From the NCBI GenBank assembly GCA_963573305.1, contig OY754330.1, positions 5,828,001-5,892,000 of the forward strand: a stretch of DNA of 64,000 nucleotides, read 5' to 3'. Both the position numbers and the translations under genes were made by a program. Numbering within the stretch: position 1 is the first letter of the stretch; each line of letters begins with the position of its first letter. Source of the stretch: Pyrrhosoma nymphula. Taxonomy: Eukaryota > Arthropoda > Insecta > Odonata > Coenagrionidae. Under the pieces are notes generated by a model. It was not told the DNA's origin. It saw only the letters and a program-made list of their open reading frames with translations, and did not search any database. Shown piece after piece: positions 49,999 to 60,771 of the stretch.

Positions 49999-52900
49999 TT
50001 TTTAGTTCTTTGTAGTAATCATAAAACCAAGATGGCCGCTAGCGAGAGGACACGCGCACATCGTGCTCCTTTCATGTTTGCTTTTTTTGTTGTTTCTGTG
50101 CTAGTGATAGTGAATTTAACCCTCCGTGTTTATGCAGTTCCACCATGTGAACCCATCACATTATTTGTGGTCCGAGTTTCTCCTTAAGTGTTCAGTGAAA
50201 GAAGATATTATTTTTCTGCGTTTGCATCGTGTGGTCTATCCCTCTCTGGTCTCCATTGCCCCACCGCTCCATTGCCCCACCGCTCCATCGCCCAGGTTCC
50301 GGCGACACCCTCGACCCTCAACCGCTAGACCGTACCCTCGGCGTGAGGCCGTTATCTTTCTTCTTATTCTTCTCTCGGGTGACATGCAACTCAACCCTGG
50401 CCCTCCCTCTGACCTTCAAGTGCATATGTACTACCAAAATGTAAGAAGCATTAAGAACAAGCTCTCCACTTGTGATTCCCATGCCCATGAGCTCTCCAAA
50501 CTAGACATCATCGCGCTCGCTGAAACTTGGCTGAACCCAGCCGTTCGTGATGGTGAAATTTCCTTCTCAATTACTCACAGCATACATCGCAGAGATCGGC
50601 TCTCCAGAGGTGGTGGAGTGCTACTTGCCATCAGTAATAAATATCCCTCTAAACGTCGCATGGACCTGGAGACTGACTGTGAAGTCGTGTGGACTGAGGT
50701 CTCTTTACCCTCCGGTAAACTTTCTAAGTCTATTAAAACTTTTATTGGCTGTTTCTATCGTCCCCCTGCCAGTGATCTTACCGTCTTGGAAAACTGTCTT
50801 GATTCTGTGATGAGAGCCGTAAGTCTTGGCCCTATCATCCTATTTGGCGACTTCAACCTCTCAATTCATTGGAAGTCTCCAACGAGTGGGTGTCCGTCCG
50901 ACGTCCATGATGAGTATTTCATGCAAAATTTTATAAACGCCCTTCATCTATCCCAGTTCTTCACCGAAGGGACGCGAAACGAGGCAACGCTGGACTTCCT
51001 GCTTTCCACCATTCCCCCCAAGGCACTCACCCCTAGCCGAAACATCTTTGACTCAGACCATGAGTCCCTTGACGTTATTTACAGCTTTCCGAGCTCTAAG
51101 AATCGCCGCGGCGTTCCCCCCGCCCCTCCAAAACCCTTCCTCGCCTGGTCAAAGGTTCCTTGGGAAACCGTTAACCGCTCCCTTGGCCTCATCCCATGAT
51201 CTGTGCTGTCCTCGCTCACCCCCGAAGGAGTGGACTTCCTGTACGCCGTCATTGAGAGTGCCATTAAGGATTTCGTCCCTATTGTGAAACCCAGAACAAA
51301 GAAATTCCCCTCTTGGTTTAACTCCGACACCCTGCTCGCTCTCAAAAACAAAAATCAAGCGTGGTATCTCTACAAGACCGCTCCGAACGAACACACCCGG
51401 CGCGCCTTCACGGACCTACGGCGATACTCAAAGACTCTCATCCGTCGTGACCAGAAGGAGTATGCGCATGATGTGTGCTCATCAATTACCTCCACCCCGA
51501 AAAAATTCTGGACTTACGTGAATCGACGCCGCAATCACTCCCGAATTCCGGACACTGTTTGTTATGAAAACAATAATGCTGCGAGTTTCAATAGACCGAC
51601 CTTATTTCTTAAATTCTTTTCGGATTGTTTAATGCCAGCATCCAATCTCCCTACTACCCCTGACCATTCCCTCACATCTAGCTGTGCGCACTGTCTATCC
51701 CGCTTCGAGTCCGATCCACAGGAGGTATTTCAGTATCTTTCCAAAATTCCTCTCCACCGTTCCCCAGGTCCTGATGGTCTCAGTCCTACCTTTGTCCGTA
51801 ACTGCGCCTCCTCTATCGCGATTCCACTGAGTCTCCTGCTGAATCGCTGTTTCACACTCGGCGTCTTTCCGCTCCAATGGAAAATGGCAAACATTATTCC
51901 TATTCATAAAACTGGACCTAAATGTGAAGTTGCTAACTATCGCCCAATTTCATTGCTACCAATCCTATCCTCTGTCTCCGAGAGGATTATCCTCAACAGA
52001 TTATACTACTTCACAGCTCCTCTCCTGTCAAATAATTAACACGGCTTCCTTCCAAGACGTTCATGTCTGACTAATCTAGCTGTCTTTCAGCACCACGCTG
52101 TCAACTCAATAGCAAAAAATACGCAACTTGATGCCATCTTTCTAGATTTCTCTAAAGCTTTTGATTCTCTCGACCATACCCTCCTCTTTCACAAGCTTAG
52201 TCAACGGTTCAACGTGCACGGAAGTTTTCTTAATCTCATCAAATCCTTTCTTACCGATAGAACTCAGCGGGTAATACTTTCAGGCACTTCTTCTCAATGG
52301 TCCCCGGTAACATCTGGTGTTCCTCAGGGTAGTGTCTTGGGGCCATATCTATTTAATCTCTTCATTGACGACCTTTCCTCCCTTGTTTCTCCCTCTCAAT
52401 TTAATACTCTACTTTATGCTGATGACTGCAAACTTTTTAAGCAAATTCACGCTACCTCGGACTGCCAAGACCTTCAGAATGCCCTAGATTTGACTGCTAA
52501 ATGGTGCAATACCTGGAAGCTCAACTTGAATTCCAGGAAATGCAATTCTATTTCTATCTCCCTCAAAAAATCCCCCATCAAATTTGACTATTCCATTAAT
52601 TCTGAGCCTCTTCGACATGTTTCGGCTGTGAAGGATTTAGGTGTCTTAACAGACAGTAAACTAAACTTCTCGGACCACATTAATTCAGTCAAGAGCAAAG
52701 CCATGTCTCTATTAGGCCTCCTCTACCGCTACACGGAAATAACTGATCCCCAAGCTTTGAAATCATATTTCACAGCTTTTGTCCTTCCAATCACTGGATA
52801 TTGCTCTCCAATATGGTCCGTCACAGCTCCAACTAATCTCGCCTGTCCTAACAGTGTCACTAGCTTCTTCGCCAGAATTGTAAAACACAGGGTTGCAGAA

Positions 52901-53421
52901 TTCCGCAACATGCCAACTTGTTCAATCCTATCTTCTCTCTCAATCCCTGATCTCTCCCATCAAAGAATTAAAACCGATTTAAAATTTATTTACAATATTT
53001 TAAACTCATTCATTGATTGTCCTGAATTGTTTTCCTCCATAAACTTCAGAGTCCCTTGTCGATCCACACGTACGCATTCCTTACTCCATAAGCCTATCCC
53101 CAGATTATCCCTTGTCAAGCGCTCACTTCACTACCGCCTCTCCTCCCTACTGAATTCTCTGCCTAATAATATAGATCCATTTTTTCTCTCTTCGGACTCA
53201 TTCATCAATCTCGCTGTCCCATTTTCCCATGAATAAATAACACCTCTCCCATTTACCTCCCTTCCTACCTACGATTTATTTGTATTTTTTATTATTTTCA
53301 CCGCATACCAATTGTTTTCATTGATTGTTGTTGTTTTTATTTAAAGTCTGTTACTGTGTCACTTTAAATTGGCAGAAATGCTGTATGTGAGCAATTTATA
53401 TAAACAAATAAATAAATAATG
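49999..53421 (+). mobile_element. near-complete Jockey/CR1-group LINE in the MADF gene intron
   Basis: TAAGCAT at 49992-49998 and 53422-53428 is a probable 7-bp TSD. The element has a short 5' region, one long ORF2 and a 3' UTR with AAATTGGCAG and TGCTGTATGTG, ending in an AAATA microsatellite tail. It is the fuller relative of 35991-37910. Confidence 0.75.
50132..53236 (+). pseudogene. LINE ORF2 (endonuclease-RT), two stop codons
   Basis: A single frame runs from an ATG at 50132 to 53236. An N-terminal hydrophobic segment leads into SGDMQLNPGP, a common prelude in CR1-like ORF2. The endonuclease has YYQNVRSIKNKL, IIALAETWL, LFGDFNLSIHW and FDSDHESLDV. The RT has SPGPDGLSPTFVRNCAS, NYRPISLLPILSSVSERIIL, FLDFSKAFDSLDHTLL, GVPQGSVLGPYLFNLFIDDL and LLYADDCKLF. 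TGA at 51197-51199 and TAA at 52037-52039 (glutamine of the QHGF motif, CAA to TAA) are the only interruptions seen. It would be complete but for these two. Confidence 0.88.
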
Positions 53422-53639
53422 TAAGCATCCCCCTCGTGAGAAAAGTTACCACCAAATAGCATTTCATGTTTACATTTTAGGTCAGAATCTGCAAAGTTAT
53501 ATAAAACCCATATATTAGTGGAGACTAATCACATCATTGACTCTATATATGCAATATCTTCAGTCGCATTATTCTGATTAAAGTATATGCAAATTAGCTT
53601 TTTTTAAATTACATTGTAAGTCAGAGTTTAGACTGTGAA

Positions 53640-54720
53640 AGTGGTACAGTCCCAAGTACACTTAAGACTAGTTATGTTGTACCCATCTTCAAAAATGGTG
53701 ATAAAACTGTGTCCAACTACAGACCAATTGTAATAAAGTCTGTAATAACCAAAGTTCTTGAGAGCATAATCGCAGACAAAATATCTCTTAAACTTAAACT
53801 CATTGATAGTGGAAGAGCAACATGGATTTCGGCTAGGTCGTTCCACTGTAACTAACCTCCTATCATATCAAGAATAAATAATTAATTCCATGTCTCAGCA
53901 TTACCAGCTTGATTCAATTTACACAGATTTTTCAAAATCATTCGATTAAATTTATCATAAAATTCTAATAGCTAAACTAAAAGCATATGGTATAAATGGT
54001 CAACTTCTGTCCTGGATTGAGAGTTACCTACGTGATAGGAACATCTATGTTAAAGTGAATGGAGTTCTGTCCTCTTGTCTTTACTGCTCATTCTGGTGTA
54101 CCACAAGGGTCACATTTGGGACTACTTCTATTCTTAATATATATTAATGATATCAGCTTTTCTTAACATCCATTTAAATACTTACTATATGCTGATGATT
54201 TATAAATTTATGGCTTGATTCGATCACTTGAGGATTTTAACAGATTGCAAAATTGTCTCAACAAATTTGAAGAGTGGTGTAGGGATAACCTCATGGTATT
54301 AAACACAATAAAATTTAATGCAATACATTTCCATAAAATTAAGTATCTGATTATATATATAATTATTGCTTTAATAATGCTGCAAGGGTTAGTAGAATAT
54401 GTGACTTGGGTGTAACATTTGATTCCTCCCTGACATTTCAGTACCATATCCAATCAATAATCGTTAAAGCTACAAAAACAATGGTGCATGGTGACATTGA
54501 CTCCAGCCATCTGGTTGAAATGATTCCTTTCCATGTCCCCATTGTGAACACTAGACACAAATTCATGTTTTCACTCCCTCAATCTCATAGAAATTATACT
54601 CTTCACTCACCCCTAATCAGAACTATGCGGAACATTAACTGTAAATGCAGTGACATTGACCTATTCAAAATAAATCCAGGAAATTTGAAGAGGAAACTGT
54701 CTTTGCTTGTGCATTGACTT
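53640..54720 (+). pseudogene. degenerate LINE reverse transcriptase fragment
   Basis: RT motifs occur in shifting frames: SYVVPIFKNGDKTVSNYRPI (about 53670), HGFRLGRST-like coding near 53820, YTDFSKSFD near 53920, GVPQGSHLGLLLFLIYINDI near 54095, LLYADDL near 54185, then LEDFNRLQNCLNKFEEWCRD. The last frame, 54406-54717, contains the C-terminal DLFKINPGNLKRKLSLLVH. Many stops are present. It is of Jockey group by motif style, different from the preceding LINE. Confidence 0.7.
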
Positions 54721-55185
54721 TTGTATTTTGTTCATATGTATAACCATAATGTCTATTTCTGTTTTTTATATATGACTGTGAAATCTCATTTCATCTTTTC
54801 CAGTTTTTTCCATAAGTATACCTTTGTCGTTATGAATAGGGATGCTAACCTGACTTCTGTCGACTGCAAACAAAGGGTTCAATACAATGTAGCATAGTTT
54901 CTACAATGCAACATTCTACAGAAACAAATCTCAGTGGTTTGTGTGCCAACCATCACATTTATTAATAAGAAAATTGCTTGCTGTCAAAGAACCTGACCTA
55001 AAAACTTCTATTTTTTTCTGAAGTATCCTGAATCCTGCCTCAGATGCATTCTACTCACTTCCACACACCCTTGAGATGGCTTCCAGGGTATTTCGTAGAT
55101 GTTGATACCTGTTCTTTTCTGTTTTAGTGTACTTGTGGGCTATCTATCAACTGATTCAGTGATTTGAAAGATGATATCCTATCAG
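54721..55185. other. intron remainder
   Basis: No coding frame. Contains the short repeat at 55057-55103 and an acceptor-like CCTATCAG ending at 55185. Confidence 0.45.
55057..55103. repeat. short segment shared with 45749-45795
   Basis: CCACACACCCTTGAGATGGC then CAGGGTATTTCGTAGATGTT matches the segment inside the 935-bp transposon. Its source element is unknown. Confidence 0.5.
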
Positions 55186-55548
55186 TTGCTTCAGAGCCCA
55201 GTGCTGTTATTGGGGAGTCATGAGGACATGGGAGATGTTGAAGAAAGTTCTACATTAACGGGGAACCTGTCCATGTCAATGGCACCAGCAGAGCTGAACA
55301 CTCCAGTTGGGGCTGCCCGGAAAGGAGAAAAAAGGGCAAATGATGGAGGTCCTGAACTGGAGGACTTCTTAAAAAAAGCTAGCAATGCCCTAGAAGACAG
55401 TCAAAGAAGGCATACTTCTGGGGAGCATTTTGGATTGTACATAGGAATGGAGTTTTACAAACTTTCGAATGAAATTGTCAGAAAAAAAGCTATGTGTAGC
55501 ATAAATAATATCCTTTTAGATGTATTTTTAGAAGATGAGGGTTTATAG
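55186..55548 (+). CDS. MADF/Myb-SANT-type protein, C-terminal exon
   Basis: In phase with the exon 2 donor, the frame reads LLQSPVLLLGSHEDMGDVEE, an acidic and Pro/Ala linker, and a C-terminal helix region SGEHFGLYIGMEFYKLSNEI followed by RKKAMCSINNILLDVF, ending at 55548. Such a conserved C-terminal 'FG..+...+..++....' segment (BESS-like position) is usual for Harbinger Myb-type proteins. If correct, LINE insertions expanded the preceding intron to 5.6 kb. Confidence 0.55.
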   Translation: MLQSPVLLLGSHEDMGDVEESSTLTGNLSMSMAPAELNTPVGAARKGEKRANDGGPELEDFLKKASNALEDSQRRHTSGEHFGLYIGMEFYKLSNEIVRKKAMCSINNILLDVFLEDEGL

Positions 55549-56300
55549 TTTGTTAGTTTATAGTTGAGGGTTTATAAGTGGTTGTCTCTCGCTGTTGGGA
55601 TAAATACTAGTCACTTGCAAAGAACCAAATGTTTTCATTTCAAACTATCCCACTGCTAATATTAAATTTTCTCTTCAGAATCATTTCCTTGTATCCATTA
55701 CTCAGAGCTCCCTGACTGCAAACACATTTAATAGGTGATATAATAATAGGTCTTTATTTATGAATGATACGCTTGTTGGGAGATTAGGATCAACGCCTAA
55801 TCAACTATAGGTTATTCTAATTAGAGGTATTTCCTTGATTTGGAATGTGACATTGGACATAATTTTAGATCAACATACTTTATTGACAAGCATAGAGAAA
55901 CCATGTAATTATCATGTTTGAGGAATACCTAGGCAGGGCCTTGGCCTAGTTCCAATCTTAATGCTAATGGTGTTTCTATCTATGCTAGACCTAATTTATG
56001 TGTTAGGTACCTGTTTTAATCAAATTGTTAGTGTTGATAAAACTTTTTAATTCTATAATAAGTTATTATAGTTATAGGAAGTTATTTTCTTCAGTTATCA
56101 GTGAGGATATTTTAAGAATTCCATGGCATAGCCTTATGCTGCTGCTGATTTTAGCACCATTAACGTAGCTATTACTAGCTAATAACCTAGCACTAGACCT
56201 CAAAGAAGTGGAGCTTTCAATTAGTCTCCAGGCAGCTTTGCTATGGTTGATGATTCACACATTGAACTTTATTTTTGTCTCTGTAACCAAGGTATTAACA
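55549..56300. other. no recognisable feature
   Basis: AT-rich sequence with no supported ORF or terminus. Confidence 0.4.
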
Positions 56301-56592
56301 TAGATGTGCCCTACCCGGTGGCGCATAATTCAAATCCACTCGTCACGCCAAGGGACCACGCGGCGGTCCTTCTCTTGGTTCACGCGCCCCCGCTCTCACC
56401 CCCCCTGTCCCGGCCGAGCGCCCACGTGGCGAACTTTCCCGTGCGTCGCGCCCTCCCCCACTCACCTCCCCTCTACCCCTTTCTCCCCCACGCGGAGGAG
56501 GAGAGTGACGCTTACCCCTTCCCCCACGTTATTCCAGCGGAACTCGCCGGTTGGCCGCCGCCCTGCCCAGGGTCCGAATATAAGGCGGACCC
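56301..56592 (+). promoter_or_regulatory. LTR-type U3/promoter block
   Basis: The block aligns with the first roughly 340 nt of the solo LTR at 34282-35441 (opposite strand). Shared pieces include GATGTGCCC, ATAATTC-AATCCAC-CGTC, CACCTCCCCTCTACCCCTTT and GGGTCCGAATATAAGGCGG. The TATA-like element lies at about 56576-56588. Homology stops just after it. No second LTR is visible. It could be the 5' LTR U3 of a related element, or a promoter taken over by the sequence downstream. Confidence 0.6.
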
Positions 56593-56890
56593 TCGGACAC
56601 TGACAGTCGACGATCAGGCGATCAGGAGAAGCAGCTCATCGAGGGACTTAGGAGAAGCAGACCAGCGAGCAGCAGCACCGAGGAAGGAGAAGAGGAGCGG
56701 CAGTCGCCGGGGAGCAGGACACTCCCAGGAGAACCCGGACAGCAGCGGCACCGAGCCCGTCGAGACAGCCAATCCGCTTCGGCGATTGGCCACGACTCCG
56801 GGCCCCGTGCTATATATTTCGGCCAACTTCTGTCGACTTCACCACCAAGGACAAGGAAGAATCAGCCCAGCACCCTAGCAGTTCTCTCTT
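56593..56890 (+). other. transcribed-leader candidate downstream of the LTR-type promoter
   Basis: Contains GC-rich and purine-rich sequence (AGGAGAAGAGGAGCGGC type) without homology to the solo LTR. Short ORFs are not convincing. Confidence 0.35.
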
Positions 56891-57299
56891 CCGTCGAGAC
56901 CGCTTCGGCTTCCGCCGTTGCGCCGTCTCCGGAAGCGGGAGTTTTTCAGGTCCTTGTAAGGACCAACGCTTTTCAGTACTCTCTCCGTCGAGACCGCTTC
57001 GGCTTTCGCCGCTGCGCCGTCTCCGAGAGAAGCAGTCTTCCCAAGTCCTTGTCAGGACCCACGCTTTTGCATCTTATACAGGCCGGCAATAGGAACTCTA
57101 CACTCGGATTGGCTACCCTGGTAAATCGGTATCCGGTGTTGAGCACCCTATTGGCCGTAGGAGTCGCCCCGCCCGGGGAAGTACGACTCAGGGCATCACA
57201 TCACAGTACCAGAGACTTGGTCTCTCTAACTGACAGCTGATACCTGTCTAGAAAGCACTTCCGTCGAGACCGCATCGGCTTACGCCGTTGCGTCGTCTC
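56891..57299 (+). repeat. hairpin module A, three copies
   Basis: A 39-nt unit occurs at 56891-56929, 56985-57023 and 57261-57299. Each starts CCGTCGAGACCGC and ends CGCCGTCTC or CGTCGTCTC. The outer GAGAC/GTCTC, a middle CGC/GCG and an inner CGGC/GCCG can pair, so each folds as a stem-loop. Differences among copies fall mainly in the loop. Confidence 0.7.
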
Positions 57300-57427
57300 G
57301 TTGTACGGCACCTTTTCTCTCCATACAGGCCGGCAATAGGAACTGTACATCCGGACCGGCTACCTTGGTAGATCGGTATCCGAAGTATAGCACCCTATTG
57401 GCCGTATGAGTCGCCCCGCCCAGGGAG
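57077..57427 (+). repeat. hairpin module B, two copies
   Basis: About 105-nt units at 57077-57181 and 57322-57427 share TACAGGCCGGCAATAGGAAC, ATCGGTATCCG and CACCCTATTGGCCGTA, then GAGTCGCCCCGCCC. CAATAGG pairs with CCTATTG in each, extended by GGCC/GGCC. Confidence 0.65.
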
Positions 57428-57802
57428 AAACTACTCAAGGTTCTGCAGTGAAGTAAGGGTCTGGTCCTTACACTCTTCGGCTGGTACACTAGAACCTCTC
57501 AGTCGCCCCCGACGCACTCGTTGGCCTGACTGGGAGCCCCTACTTGCTCGGCATTGCACGCTAACGCACTCGTTGGCAGCTGAGTTTCCCACACAAACAA
57601 TAACGGCGCGAGGCTAACGTAGTTCCTCGTTCTCAGCCGAGGGACACTTGGGAGCTTCCGTTTGTCTGCGGGCAAGCGGTCCAATGGGTACACTGGGGTA
57701 GGGGGACCACACCACTCTCCCTTTTCCCCCCATTCAGGGGGGGAAGGACACCTGAGGCACGAGAGCCTAACAATTAGGTACTCCTAGGGACCTAGATAGG
57801 GG
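57428..57802 (+). other. leader continuation
   Basis: Contains ACGCACTCGTTGGC twice (about 57509 and 57562) and a pyrimidine/G-run stretch at 57715-57750. No coding frame is supported. Confidence 0.4.
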
Positions 57803-58100
57803 TAAGTGAACGGCAAGACAAGACTTGCCGTTCAAGTTCAAGGCCCTAGTAAGGACCATACCTTTTTCCTCTTTTCCTTTCCTTTTCCTTCACCCTCCAC
57901 CGTCATCTCTTTCACACCCTATCTTCCTTCCCTGGCACTCACCATGCCAGTGTAAGTGAACGGCAACACAAGACTTGCCGTTCAAGTTCAAGGCCCTTGT
58001 AAGGACCGTACCTTTTTCCTCTTTTCCATTCCTTTTCCTTCATCTTCTCTATTACATCCTAATACACCCTATCTTCCTTCCCTGGGCTCACCACGCCTCT
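57803..58100 (+). repeat. tandem duplication (about 150 bp) with strong hairpin
   Basis: Units begin at 57803 and 57953. Each has TGAACGGCAA[G/C], loop ACAAGA, then CTTGCCGTTCA, giving an 11-bp stem (perfect in the first unit, one mismatch in the second). A CCTTGTAAGGACC-type segment and a long TTTTCC-rich pyrimidine tract follow. Confidence 0.75.
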
Positions 58101-58163
58101 CCTTTCGGTTAGGGAGGGGCCATGTCGTCCGTCTCCCGGGACTCTCCCCTAAGCGAAGGGTAG

Positions 58164-58640
58164 GTGCATCGCCTTCGGGCGAGGTCCAACCCTCTCCATC
58201 CCCCGCTCCTTATATTTAACCAAGCTAACCGCTATTCCCCTTCACTCTCCCGGCTTTCCACCATTTCCTCCCCCCTATCAAACCCCGCCTCCCCTGATAC
58301 TCCCATTCCCAGCCCTGTTACCTTTTCCACGACACCCCTCAAGGATGTATCCAGATGCCTTCCGGTTCCCATTCCCCTTCCTGTATCCCGTCCGGTCTCC
58401 CCCGCGCCCAGCCTGTCCCCGACCAACACGGTCATTCCTCCAAGCCCTTCCTCGTCCCGAGCCTCTAGTGGCATTCCCCCTTTCTCTTCTTCACCCGACC
58501 CCAGTGGCTTTCCCACTCTAATTTCTTCACCCTACTCAAGCACCATTCCCTCCCCCAACACCATTCCCTCCCCTATGGAGTTTCACCAGTCCCCTGTGGA
58601 CAGCCTTTCCATTCCAGTAATTCCCCCTTCATCATGCTGA
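58164..58640 (+). CDS. proline/serine-rich ORF upstream of LINE ORF1
   Basis: An open frame of 158 codons rich in Pro and Ser. Its stop overlaps the start of the next ORF (ATGCTGA: stop TGA at 58638-58640, next ATG at 58634). The apparent first codon is GTG, so the true start is unknown. Low complexity makes coding status doubtful; it may be part of the leader. Confidence 0.35.
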   Translation: MHRLRARSNPLHPPLLIFNQANRYSPSLSRLSTISSPLSNPASPDTPIPSPVTFSTTPLKDVSRCLPVPIPLPVSRPVSPAPSLSPTNTVIPPSPSSSRASSGIPPFSSSPDPSGFPTLISSPYSSTIPSPNTIPSPMEFHQSPVDSLSIPVIPPSSC

Positions 58641-59576
58641 GCAACCGCAAGTCGAAATCCAAACGACCCACCCCTGCCATCATCGATACCGCCACGGCTG
58701 AACGCTACGGAGTTCAGCCCACCCCCCTCCCTGGCCTTCCGCATGGCTACACCTATCCCATAGAACCCCTAACCCTGGCAGAAGCCAATCCCTTCGAAGG
58801 GCTTGTGGCTCCATCAAACTGCCCTTTCCGTCCCACCTTCACCCAAATCCAACCCCTCCTCCCTCCCTCAAAACTCCTCCGTGCATCCTCCGCCCCTACC
58901 ACCCGCCGTAAACCCCCACCCCGTCCACCCGCTCCCCGCTTCCTCTTACAAGCTCCGCCTTCAGGAGTCCCCGCCTCCACCATCGCAGCTCCACCCCCAC
59001 CTCTCCTTAACCTTCCAGCTCCCGCTGCCACCGCAGCTCCACCCCAGTTCCACCTCAACTTCCAAGCTTCACCTTCAGGAGCTCCCGCTGCCACCGCAGC
59101 CCTTCCCCGCCCAAGTCCTCCTGTCTCTGCTCCCGCTGTCTCCGCAGCTTACCCCCAGCCCCTCCTCAACTTCTAAGCTTCACCTTCAGGAGCTCCCGCT
59201 GCCCCCACATGTCCTCAGGCCTCCGCCCCCAGCACTGCCCCCCTCTCTGCCCTCTTCTCGCCCTACCCTCTACTGTGCCACTATTTCTCGCCTGCCGCGT
59301 ACGACTACCCAGGCTAGTTTCTCTAAACTATGGCGGAGGGCCTTTCCCTCACTAGGATCCGCGGACCTTGTTTTTAACCCTTCCACCCTCACCGCCCGTG
59401 TACGTCTGCCGGAGCAGAGCCTCGTACTCCTACAGAGGGAAAAAAGGAGTTTGGCCTCTCTACTTGGAGAGCCCATCGAGGTGTCCTGTCCCCAGCCCAG
59501 ATGCCCACAACAGACAGCCCACAACAGACAGCCCAACCCTCTAATCGTCCTTCTTTCTCCTTCGTCATAAAGGGAG
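58634..59576 (+). pseudogene. proline-rich LINE ORF1, broken
   Basis: An ATG at 58634 opens MLSNRKSKSKRPTPAIIDTA, then a Pro/Ala-rich region with repeats encoding LNFQASPSGAPAATAAL-like units. A nucleotide repeat with AGCTTCACCTTCAGGAGCTC lies near 58967, 59065 and 59177. CAA to TAA at 59174-59176 stops this frame. A different frame then carries a plausible C-terminus, SFSKLWRRAFPSLGSADLVF and ARVRLPEQSLVLLQREKRSL, ending near 59570. Position before an endonuclease suggests a LINE ORF1. No domain was recognised. Confidence 0.5.
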
Positions 59577-59962
59577 TCCACTAAGGTGTTGCTTATTTTT
59601 TATTTTTTCTCGTATTTTTGATTTCTACCTCTTAAAATATGCTATGGGGTGCAGAACGGATATCCTAAAAATTTCAGCCCGATTGTTTAACATTTAGAGG
59701 TCGCTCAAAGAGCATAAATGCAATAACATTCAATTCTCCTGATTTGAGAAAATAATATCAATTTAAGGGGTAACGCACAATTTTAAAGCCCTTTGGGTCG
59801 AAATTCGCTCCATTTTTACGTCCGCTCAACAGTTTTCCAGGAATAAAATACTTTTCCGCGAGCTACAGCCGCGCGTCTATCTCGTTCTTTAACATTAATG
59901 GTGCCATGGGGCGTAAAAAGCCCCTCCTGGAACATCACATAAGGGCATAAGAGGTCGCCATC
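59577..59962 (+). other. degenerate start of LINE ORF2
   Basis: Broken frames with YGVQNGYPKNFSP-like coding near 59640 where the endonuclease N-terminus would be. Several stops are present. Confidence 0.4.
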
Positions 59963-60771
59963 ATGGGTCTGGTGGATACCTTCTTGCGCCCGAATTCAAA
60001 TATAAACATGTCCTCTTTTCAGGAATTCGGCACCCCAAGGACAGGCAACCGCTCGGGCGGGACAAGTTTACTCATCAGACGAGACATACCTGACACTCAA
60101 CTAGACATCCCCGCAGCCTGTGTCCCACCCGGAAATGAGGCAGTGATGGCCAAAATCATCCTCCAGCGACGGCAGATAAATATTTGTGTTTTATACTCCA
60201 CGCCAAATGCCCCCTACCTGTTCAAATCTTCAATCATTCATGCCATCTTAATTCCCCTTTTATTATTTTAGGAGACCTCAACGCCCGCCACACAGCCTTT
60301 AGAGACCACACCACGAACGCCAAAGGAAGAACTCTGGAAAACTGGATGCTTGATAATGCGGCAGTAAGGCTGGATATCCCTTCCCCTACCAGCATTGGAC
60401 GCGGATGCTCTTTCCCTGATCATGAGATCGTGTCGGCCGTTCTTTCGGCCTTCACAGGGAGTGTGACCGTGGGGGATTGCCTCACGTCCGATCACCTTCC
60501 TTTCACCTTTCCCTTCTCCCTCACCACTGATCTCCCGCCCCGAACCTTTATCCGGCCTAACTTCCGCAAGACGGACTGGAAGGTCTTCAATGAAGACATA
60601 AAAGCGAAGGTGGAAAATATTGGCGATCTCCAAAACACCAATGACGTGGACGAGTCCCTGAAAATAATGGAAGACGCCTTCTCTGCTGCCTCCAAGAAGA
60701 TTCCCACCACCACCATCGATCTATCCAAACCCCACTTGCCACAGCACATACTGTCGATTAATCTATTTTGA
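59963..60771 (+). pseudogene. LINE ORF2 endonuclease, 3'-truncated
   Basis: LVDTFLRPNSNINMSSFQEF and GGTSLLIRRDIPDTQLDIPA (first frame), then after a frameshift near 60260 IILGDLNARHTAFRDHTTNA, GRTLENWMLDNAAVRL and LTSDHLPFTF give the E, GDLN and SDH endonuclease blocks. RPNFRKTDWKVFNEDIKAK follows, the region before RT. The RT is missing: sequence changes to a P-element-like gene at about 60760. Loss of the 3' end is unusual for a LINE and suggests deletion or replacement. Jockey-type by motif style. Confidence 0.7.

Noticed and set aside
58803..59570. 255-codon ORF as an independent gene
   Set aside because: Its first half overlaps the Pro/Ala-rich ORF in another frame within low-complexity repeats; only the last 80 codons look like a shifted ORF1 C-terminus.
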